This document shows positions 1 through 5,105 of a DNA stretch of 5,105 nucleotides, in pieces (position 1 is the stretch's first letter; every line of letters starts with the position of its first letter). A program made the translations under genes and the position numbers. Location: assembly GCA_022448705.1 (NCBI GenBank), contig JAKUUF010000108.1, positions 1 through 5,105 on the forward strand, written 5' to 3'. This DNA is from SAR324 cluster bacterium (GTDB lineage: Bacteria; SAR324; NAC60-12). The notes beneath the pieces were generated by a model. That model had not been told where the DNA came from, did not search any database, and was given only the letters and a program-made list of their open reading frames with translations.

Positions 1-888
1 TATGGGAGCAGTGGTAAACCAGTCTGGTGACTGGGCAAAACTGCTGTGACCAAGAATGCGTGCTAACGGGGTCAGCCCCCTTTTTTTAGCAGTGGATTCG
101 CTCATCATCACAAGTGCAGCTGCTCCGTCAGAAATTGATGAGGAATTTGCTGCGGTTACAGTACCTTCTTTTTCAAAGGCAGGCCGAAGCCTGGGAATTT
201 TTTCAAGGTTTGCTGAAAGAGGCTGTTCATCCTGTTCAACAACTGTTTTTCCTTTACGATCCTGAAAGGAAACTGGCGTAATTTCTTCTTTGAAACTTCC
301 ATCCTCTATTGCGGTTTTTGCTCGAGTAAGGGAACGGATTGCGAACTCATCCTGTTCCTCTCGCGTAAATCCATAGGATTTGGCTGTTCTTTCCGCGAAA
401 ACACCCATAAGGGTGCCTTTTTCATAAACATCTTCAAGGCCATCCAGAAACATATGATCACTCATTTCCCCGTGACCAAGTCTTTGTCCTGAGCGTGCCT
501 TCTGCAGAATATAAGGTGCATTTGTCATGCTTTCCATTCCTCCGGCAACCATGATTTCGTTGGTCTCAGCACGCAGGGCATCGTGTGCCATCATGGTTGT
601 TTTCATACCGGAACCGCACATCTTGTTGACAGTTGTGCAGCCTGCGGCATTTGGAATTCCTGCACCCAGTGAAGCCTGTCTTGCCGGAGCCTGCCCCATT
701 CCTGCAGGAAGAACACAGCCCATAAGCACTTCATCTATGTCGTCAGCCTGCAATCCGCTGCGCTCCAATGCTGCGCGTATTGCAAAACTTCCCAGCTCGG
801 GAGCGGACACTTCTCTTAGAACACCCTGAAAGCCTCCCATGGGAGTACGTGCCATACCAGCAATTACAATTGGATCATTATTATTCAT
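1..888 (-). CDS. Acetyl-CoA C-acetyltransferase (thiolase), N-terminal 296 residues, runs off left edge
   Basis: This is a thiolase-family enzyme. The family joins two acetyl-CoA into acetoacetyl-CoA, or runs the reverse cleavage, in the cytoplasm, feeding polyhydroxybutyrate, ketone-body or fatty-acid metabolism. Seen here: the opening IVIAGMARTPMGGF, then NKMCGSGM with the acyl-accepting cysteine at Cys91, GGMESMTNAPY at about 116-126, the CoA-loop region with MGVFAERTA at about 161-169, and GTVTAANSSSISDGAAA at about 242-258. The visible part ends at WFTTAPI. Families of this type are about 390 residues, so roughly 95 residues are missing, including the expected GH and CxG catalytic motifs. 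The start at 888 is supported by AGGA five bases upstream and an in-frame TAG at 901-903. The subtype (atoB, phaA or a beta-oxidation thiolase) cannot be fixed without its downstream neighbours, so no symbol is given. Confidence 0.95.
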   Translation of the reverse strand, partial: MNNNDPIVIAGMARTPMGGFQGVLREVSAPELGSFAIRAALERSGLQADDIDEVLMGCVLPAGMGQAPARQASLGAGIPNAAGCTTVNKMCGSGMKTTMMAHDALRAETNEIMVAGGMESMTNAPYILQKARSGQRLGHGEMSDHMFLDGLEDVYEKGTLMGVFAERTAKSYGFTREEQDEFAIRSLTRAKTAIEDGSFKEEITPVSFQDRKGKTVVEQDEQPLSANLEKIPRLRPAFEKEGTVTAANSSSISDGAAALVMMSESTAKKRGLTPLARILGHSSFAQSPDWFTTAPI

Positions 889-892
889 GTAT

Positions 893-900
893 TTCCTTTT
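893..900 (-). promoter_or_regulatory. Ribosome binding site of the thiolase gene
   Basis: On the minus strand the sequence reads AAAAGGAA, giving an AGGA core five bases before the ATG at 888. It is the clearest Shine-Dalgarno match in the window and fixes the thiolase start. Confidence 0.75.
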
Positions 901-904
901 CTAA

Positions 905-934
905 ATTATATTTTAATCTGATTCATTCTTTGAA
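905..934 (-). promoter_or_regulatory. Candidate sigma70-like promoter for the thiolase
   Basis: On the minus strand a perfect TATAAT (910 to 905) lies 18 bases after TTCAAA (934 to 929), a four-of-six match to the -35 consensus. Transcription would begin about 10-15 bases before the start codon, leaving a short leader that still contains the AGGA site. The region is AT-rich, so chance matches are likely. The site also overlaps the 3' end of the small frame at 913-1023. Read-through from the kinase gene is the alternative. Confidence 0.35.
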
Positions 935-1023
935 AGTTTTAGATTCTCTAACTCAGCTTTATCTGCAATTATGAAATGAAAAGATTCCAGAGGTACTCGT
1001 TTTGGTTGTTGGTTTTGCTTCAT
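913..1023 (-). CDS. Possible small protein of 36 residues upstream of the thiolase
   Basis: An ATG at 1023 opens a frame that ends at TAA (915 to 913), 24 bases before the thiolase start and on the same strand. The product would be hydrophilic and charged (begins MKQNQQPKRVPLESF, ends LKLSKNESD), with no membrane segment or signal peptide and no family I recognise. The frame continues upstream of this ATG for 11 codons to a TAA stop without another ATG. The only purine-rich stretch, GGGAA, touches the ATG and is too close to be a good ribosome binding site. It may be a real small gene, the tail of a decayed gene, or chance. Confidence 0.22.
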   Translation of the reverse strand: MKQNQQPKRVPLESFHFIIADKAELENLKLSKNESD

Positions 1024-1116
1024 TTCCCAGCGGATATGAGCAGTGTGAAAGAAAAATTATTAAACAATTCCATAAGATTTCAGTACGGTACTCTGCTACG
1101 TGGTGAATGAAAATGG

Positions 1117-1141
1117 AAAAAAAGTTAATCTTAAATATTAA
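1117..1141 (-). terminator. Weak terminator-like structure after the kinase gene
   Basis: Read on the minus strand, ten bases past the kinase stop codon, TTAAT (1141 to 1137) can pair with ATTAA (1129 to 1125) across a seven-base loop, followed after one C by seven T (1123 to 1117). The T-run and position fit an intrinsic terminator, but a five-pair stem of only A-T pairs would be unstable. Leaky or no termination is quite possible. Confidence 0.25.
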
Positions 1142-1150
1142 AGCATCTTG

Positions 1151-2239
1151 TTAAACTTTGTCAGGTGTACGGTCAGGCAAAAACACCTGAAACACTGAAC
1201 CGTCTGAATCACGAGGGGTATAGCTCAACATTCCCCCGAGCGACTTTACCAGCCTGAACGAGATTGACAATCCAAGACCATGTCCTTCTTTTTTAGTGGA
1301 AAAAAACGGCTTGAACAATTTTTCTTGGTTCTCTGGAGCAATACCTGCTCCTTCGTCTTCCACAGTAACTAAAGTATAATTCAGCTCCGGATCAAGATTA
1401 GTTCCGGTAAGTTCCCATTTCCCGCAAAATCTGGTGGAAACAGTTACAGTTGAATTTTTTGCTGACGCCTCCGCCGCGTTCCTCAGGAGATTTAAAAAAA
1501 CCTGGTGCAGTTTATCACGGTCAGACTTGATCTCCGGGAGAGATGTGTCATAGATTCTCTTAAACTTGATTCCGGGTACAGAATTTTTTTCAAATTGAAT
1601 TACCGTATTCAGCAGTTCATGAATGTTAAATCTTGATGAATCCAGAGGCATCGGACCAGAGTGAAGCAGCAGCTGTTTCAGAAGGCGTTCCACGCGGTCA
1701 AGTTCATTCAGCATCATGCTGATGGAACCATTTTTGATTTTTGTGTTTTGCAGGTCACGCTGCAGCAGCTGGAGCATGCCCTTGATTCCGCTGAGCGGAT
1801 TCTGTATTTCATGCGCCATTGCCCCTGCAAGCTCCCCAAGAGAGCTGGCTAGCTTCTCCTCAAGTTCTCTTGCCTGGAATTCCTGATGGGCAGTACTTTC
1901 CAAGAGTGTTATTACTGCCTGATCAACAATACCGGACTCATTTCTAACTGGGGCGATTACAATTTCTGCCCCTCGTTCATGAAGTGGAGGTGTCTGCAGC
2001 ACATATCCACCAAGCCGACAAACCTTGCCGGAATCTAAAACTTCCCTTATTTTTTGCTGAATCAGCGGGTCTGCATGAAACAAATCGGTGTTTTGCCTGC
2101 CAAGCAGGAGTTCCATGCCCCGCTGCCAATAATGGGAAGCTGAATCATTACAATATACTATCACTCCTGATTGGTCGACCGCCAGCACTGCCTGCTGCAA
2201 ATGATCTGTCAAGTTGGCAATGTAGTCACTGGAGAGCAT
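1151..2239 (-). CDS. NtrB-like (GlnL-like) PAS histidine kinase
   Basis: This is a 362-residue sensor kinase expected to autophosphorylate on histidine and pass phosphate to a response regulator. Its layout is a PAS domain at about 8-115 (YCNDSASHYW), a short helical linker rich in Glu at about 116-133, a HisKA dimerisation domain with MAHEIQNPLSGIKG (phospho-accepting His143), and a HATPase domain. That domain has an N box (HQVFLNLLRNAAEA, Asn250 and Asn254), G1 DEGAGI (Asp295), an F box FKPFFST and G2 GHGLGLS. All residues needed for kinase activity are present. The HEIxNPLxGI motif, the YDTSLPE segment at 230-236 and the overall length strongly recall NtrB, the nitrogen sensor that phosphorylates NtrC. 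There is no membrane segment, so it is cytosolic. The ATG at 2239 is the only reasonable start: an in-frame TGA lies at 2258-2260 with no ATG between. No clear Shine-Dalgarno site precedes it. Unlike classical ntrB, no ntrC follows; the next sizeable gene on this strand is a thiolase. The signal and partner are therefore unknown. Confidence 0.92.
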   Translation of the reverse strand: MLSSDYIANLTDHLQQAVLAVDQSGVIVYCNDSASHYWQRGMELLLGRQNTDLFHADPLIQQKIREVLDSGKVCRLGGYVLQTPPLHERGAEIVIAPVRNESGIVDQAVITLLESTAHQEFQARELEEKLASSLGELAGAMAHEIQNPLSGIKGMLQLLQRDLQNTKIKNGSISMMLNELDRVERLLKQLLLHSGPMPLDSSRFNIHELLNTVIQFEKNSVPGIKFKRIYDTSLPEIKSDRDKLHQVFLNLLRNAAEASAKNSTVTVSTRFCGKWELTGTNLDPELNYTLVTVEDEGAGIAPENQEKLFKPFFSTKKEGHGLGLSISFRLVKSLGGMLSYTPRDSDGSVFQVFLPDRTPDKV

Positions 2240-2288
2240 CTGCTGCTGATTTTTTAGTCAAAAAAACATTCTTAATTCACGAGCATAA

Positions 2289-2317
2289 ATCGTATTTTGA
2301 ACGGCAATCAAGGACAA
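2289..2317 (-). promoter_or_regulatory. Weak candidate promoter for the kinase gene
   Basis: On the minus strand TTGTCC (2317 to 2312) and TACGAT (2294 to 2289) are 17 bases apart, each a four-of-six match to sigma70 consensus. An overlapping alternative is TTGATT (2311 to 2306) with TATGCT (2287 to 2282), spacing 18. Either would give a leader of roughly 40 bases. Neither is strong, and no sigma54-type GG/GC pair was seen. Confidence 0.22.
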
Positions 2318-2347
2318 GTCATTTAGCTTTATGGGGAATCTGGATAT

Positions 2348-2376
2348 TTGAATTGTACAGTTTGCTGTATTAAAAT
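2348..2376 (+). promoter_or_regulatory. Candidate sigma70-like promoter for the recB-like gene
   Basis: TTGAAT (2348-2353) and TAAAAT (2371-2376) are separated by exactly 17 bases, matching four and five of six consensus positions. Transcription would start near 2383, leaving a leader of about 24 bases before the ATG at 2407. Position, spacing and direction all suit the helicase gene. No obvious operator repeat overlaps it, which would fit low constitutive expression. Confidence 0.5.
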
Positions 2377-2406
2377 AAAGGGACATTAACAAAAGCAAAC
2401 TTCTTT

Positions 2407-5105
2407 ATGTCACAAACAGATCATACAGGTCCGATTTACATTCGAAGACAGTCAGAACTGTTCCAAACCGTTCGGGAAAATTCTTCAGGAGATACTGAAC
2501 CGGATAACATATTCCAGCAAAACAGAAACAAGCTTTTAATTGAAGCGTCAGCTGGCACAGGAAAAACATTTACGCTGGTTGAGCTTGTTTTGGAATTAAT
2601 GCTCACCAGAAACATACCTCTAAAAAGTATTTTAATTGTTACATTCACTGAAAAAGCCACTACTGAACTTAGGATGAGGCTCCGTACAAAACTGAGGGAG
2701 ATTTCAGATGCCTGCGAAAACAAACTTAGTGAATTCCAGAATGTTCCGGAAGAATCTTATTGGGAAATAAATAAGGTCCAGAGAGATCAGGTCAAGGCAG
2801 CATTGCTGGATTTTGATTCTGTTCCGGTATACACAATACACGGCTTCTGTAAACGAATTCTGCAGGAATTTGCTTTTGAAAACCGACAGCTTTTTGATCA
2901 GCAGCTGGCTGATAATAACCTGCTTTTTCCGGAGGTGTTTCGCCGTTATTTGCGTAAAGAACTGCTCTCAAACAACAATCCTGTCTCAAGGCTTTTTTCG
3001 CTTTATGTAAAACAGTCAGATGGTTATCTGCATAACCTGGAAATTGAGATTAGGAACCTTCTTCCAAGAAGAGGAAAGTTTGTTCCAAGGTTCCCGTCCT
3101 TTGAAGTTTTTCTAAGGGAATTTTCAGAAGTCTGGAAAGTATTAGCTGAGAGGGACTTAAGACTGAACAAAAACGATTCTGCTGGGCATCCAATAATTTC
3201 GGCTTTCAATGCGACCGCACTGAATGGCACTTCGAAAAAAAATATAATGCTAAACCTTGAGCTTCTGTTGCAAACACTCAGTGAGTGGCATACAGCGGGG
3301 AGCATTGAGGATGCTTTTTATATGCTTTTGAGCATTGAACTTGACAGGGTTACCAGGCCTAAATGCAGACAAACATTGAGGGACGGAGAAAAATGGTTAA
3401 GTCCGCAGGAATTTCCTAAAGCAGAACTTGAATGGATCAGTGCCGCCGCTGATTGCGAGAAACTGTTTCAGCGTCACAATCTGGTAGGGGAACCCGGGAA
3501 AATTTTAAGAGCGTGGGTTATACAAAAGGTACTTGGGGATGTACGCAGCGAACTGAGAAAGACAAAGATGGAACAGGGTGTATTCGACTATGACGACCTG
3601 CTTCACCTGGTTGAGGAACAGGTGAATCCCGAGGAAAACAGTACAACACCGACGGCACTTACTAAGGTCGTTCGTGAAAAATATGCATGTGCAGTTGTTG
3701 ATGAATTTCAGGACACCGATCACCGACAATGGAATATTTTCCGTAAAATATTTTTGGAAAGCCCTGAACATAACTTGATTGTAATTGGTGATCCCAAACA
3801 GGCTATTTATTCTTTCCGTGGAGCAGACATTTTCACCTATATGCAGGCAAGGAGAGTCTTTGCAGAAAATTACTCACAGGCGCCGGTTTCATTGACAAAA
3901 AACTTTCGCTCCTCAGAATTGCTGCTGTGCGGACTTAATCGTATATTCGGCAGCAGCTACTGGCTGCCGGAGGAGAAAGGGCTTGAATATATTAATGTCG
4001 GATGCGGCAAACCTGAACTGGAACTTAAAGACCTTACTGACAACCGAAGTGCAGTCCATCTGCTTGAGCTGCTGCCACAGTTTACAGTCTCCGGAAAAAA
4101 ACTGGCAGACCAAAGCAGGCTGCAAAATCCTGGATTATCTGAGGGGATGCTGAACGCATTGTATTCATTAAATGGTCAGAGATTTTACGGAAAGGATGCT
4201 TTATTAAAGTCTGTCGAATCGGCGTATGGAGCAGCAGTTTCAGATTCTGATAAAAATGAGGTACTACAGCTTTTTCTGGATGATCAGGCTGAGCTTGCCA
4301 CCTCAAGATTTGCTGATGCAATCGCGTTGGAAATAAAAAAGCTGCTTGCAAAAGGATCTCCTGAAAGAGAAAGGCCGGTCTGGAAAAATGAGGCAGGTGA
4401 AAATTATTTGCGCGAACAGGACATTTGCGTACTGTTCCGCAAAGCAAGTGAAGGTGAAAAAATTGGCAAAGCACTGCGAGCATGCGGAATAAGCATTGCG
4501 TTCTATAAGCAAAAGGGGTTGTTTGAGGGACGTGAAGCCCGCGATATTTATGACCTGCTGGAAGCAATAAACCATCCCAATGACCATTCACGTACAGCAA
4601 AAGTACGGCTGACAAGATTTTTTGGAATAAATATTCAGGACCTGGCTGAAAAATCAGTTGATGATTCTGACTTAACAAATTTTCTGCATGAATGGAAAGC
4701 GCTGGCAGAATCCAGGCAGTTCAGAAAAATGTTTGACCAGATTTTGCTGCGTACCAGGATGGTTGAGCGGGAGCTGTTTCTATCTGGAGATGAGAGAAGC
4801 GTAACAAATTATACGCATTTATTTGAAGTATTGATAAGGCAAGTTTTGGAAAATCATCTTGATTTGCATGAATTGAGTTTACTGTTAAAAAGGTTCATTG
4901 ATGGGAAGGAAGACCCGGGAGAAAATGAAAATTTGCTTCGGCTGGAAAGTGAAAGGAATGCAGTTCAATTGATGACAATACATGCCTCTAAAGGGCTCGA
5001 ATTCCCGGTGGTATTTTTGTATGGAGGTTTTACAGCAAATAAAAAGGACTCAATCCATTTTTACCATGATGAGGAAGAAAATCCTGTAATTGATTTTCTA
5101 AGCAG
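2407..5105 (+). CDS. recB: RecB-like helicase-nuclease (exodeoxyribonuclease V beta subunit), N-terminal 899 residues, runs off right edge
   Basis: This is a superfamily 1A (UvrD/Rep) helicase. In the RecBCD complex RecB is the 3'-5' motor and nuclease that processes double-strand breaks for RecA. Motifs seen in order are Walker A ASAGTGKT (Lys53), motif Ia VTFTEKATTELR (about 78-89), TIHGFC (143-148), motif II DEFQDTD (Asp432, Glu433), motif III GDPKQAIYSFRGAD (461-474), motif IV NFRSS (499-503) and motif V TIHASKGLEF (857-866). The TIHGFC, DEFQDTD and GDPKQAIYSFRGADIFTYM strings are typical of RecB rather than UvrD or PcrA. Motif VI and the C-terminal PD-(D/E)XK nuclease domain would lie past the window edge, so nuclease activity cannot be judged. 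The ATG at 2407 is the only ATG before Walker A; an in-frame TAA lies at 2371-2373. The Shine-Dalgarno is poor: AAAGGGA sits about 23 bases upstream, too far. The N-terminus seems about 24 residues longer than E. coli RecB, judged by the Walker lysine from memory. No recC or recD is visible. An AddA-like or other RecB-family protein is the main alternative. Confidence 0.9.
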   Translation, partial: MSQTDHTGPIYIRRQSELFQTVRENSSGDTEPDNIFQQNRNKLLIEASAGTGKTFTLVELVLELMLTRNIPLKSILIVTFTEKATTELRMRLRTKLREISDACENKLSEFQNVPEESYWEINKVQRDQVKAALLDFDSVPVYTIHGFCKRILQEFAFENRQLFDQQLADNNLLFPEVFRRYLRKELLSNNNPVSRLFSLYVKQSDGYLHNLEIEIRNLLPRRGKFVPRFPSFEVFLREFSEVWKVLAERDLRLNKNDSAGHPIISAFNATALNGTSKKNIMLNLELLLQTLSEWHTAGSIEDAFYMLLSIELDRVTRPKCRQTLRDGEKWLSPQEFPKAELEWISAAADCEKLFQRHNLVGEPGKILRAWVIQKVLGDVRSELRKTKMEQGVFDYDDLLHLVEEQVNPEENSTTPTALTKVVREKYACAVVDEFQDTDHRQWNIFRKIFLESPEHNLIVIGDPKQAIYSFRGADIFTYMQARRVFAENYSQAPVSLTKNFRSSELLLCGLNRIFGSSYWLPEEKGLEYINVGCGKPELELKDLTDNRSAVHLLELLPQFTVSGKKLADQSRLQNPGLSEGMLNALYSLNGQRFYGKDALLKSVESAYGAAVSDSDKNEVLQLFLDDQAELATSRFADAIALEIKKLLAKGSPERERPVWKNEAGENYLREQDICVLFRKASEGEKIGKALRACGISIAFYKQKGLFEGREARDIYDLLEAINHPNDHSRTAKVRLTRFFGINIQDLAEKSVDDSDLTNFLHEWKALAESRQFRKMFDQILLRTRMVERELFLSGDERSVTNYTHLFEVLIRQVLENHLDLHELSLLLKRFIDGKEDPGENENLLRLESERNAVQLMTIHASKGLEFPVVFLYGGFTANKKDSIHFYHDEEENPVIDFLS

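Noticed and set aside
527..829. Open frame of 100 codons on the plus strand
   Set aside because: It is antisense to the most conserved part of the thiolase, including the active-site cysteine; the thiolase reading is unambiguous.
1082..1092. Short palindrome AGTAC-G-GTACT in the gap between kinase and thiolase
   Set aside because: Five-base arms occur often by chance, there is no second copy nearby, and it is not placed over either candidate promoter, so an operator call is not justified.
2240..2261. TTGACT at 2261-2256 on the minus strand as a -35 box for the kinase
   Set aside because: The matching -10 position would fall at the start codon of the kinase and no TATAAT-like sequence is there.
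2250..2266. T-run, AGTC, A-run hairpin just before the kinase start
   Set aside because: It pairs only A with T and sits within the 5' leader. It could as easily be simple AT-rich sequence as a regulatory hairpin, and no attenuator or riboswitch features accompany it.
1984..2373. Open frame of 129 codons on the plus strand
   Set aside because: It is antisense to the PAS domain of the kinase and crosses the divergent promoter region; no family features, no ribosome binding site.
4082..4678. Long open frame of 198 codons on the minus strand
   Set aside because: It lies wholly antisense to the recB-like gene, which shows conserved helicase motifs on both sides and continuous RecB similarity across this stretch. 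The translation is rich in Phe, Leu, His and Gln with no recognisable domain, as expected of a shadow frame.

Overview
The window carries three protein-coding genes of ordinary bacterial type. Two are cut by the window edges. A possible very small gene lies between the first two. Base composition is moderately AT-rich by eye. Together, an NtrB-type sensor kinase, a RecB-type helicase and a biosynthetic-type thiolase suggest a Gram-negative bacterium, perhaps a proteobacterial or deltaproteobacterial-like lineage such as SAR324. That placement is a weak inference, because no rRNA or other phylogenetic marker is present.

Layout: positions 1-888 (minus strand) hold the N-terminal 296 residues of an acetyl-CoA acetyltransferase (thiolase), whose C-terminal catalytic part lies beyond the left edge. 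Positions 889-1150 are a 262-bp gap with a Shine-Dalgarno site, a candidate promoter for the thiolase, a possible 36-residue reading frame and a weak terminator-like structure behind the kinase. Positions 1151-2239 (minus strand) hold a complete 362-residue soluble PAS/HisKA/HATPase histidine kinase closely resembling NtrB (GlnL). Positions 2240-2406 are a divergent intergenic region with a good sigma70-like promoter reading right. Positions 2407-5105 (plus strand) hold the first 899 residues of a RecB-like UvrD/Rep-family helicase, open at the right edge.

The genes do not form an obvious pathway. The kinase lacks an adjacent response regulator (no ntrC follows it), so its partner must be elsewhere or its role has diverged. 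The recB-like gene is transcribed away from the kinase and has no recC directly upstream. I found no mobile element, CRISPR array, tRNA, rRNA or phage gene, and no convincing undescribed system. The points most worth a second look are the orphan NtrB-like kinase, an apparent insertion of about 75 residues in the RecB-like protein, and the small reading frame ahead of the thiolase.
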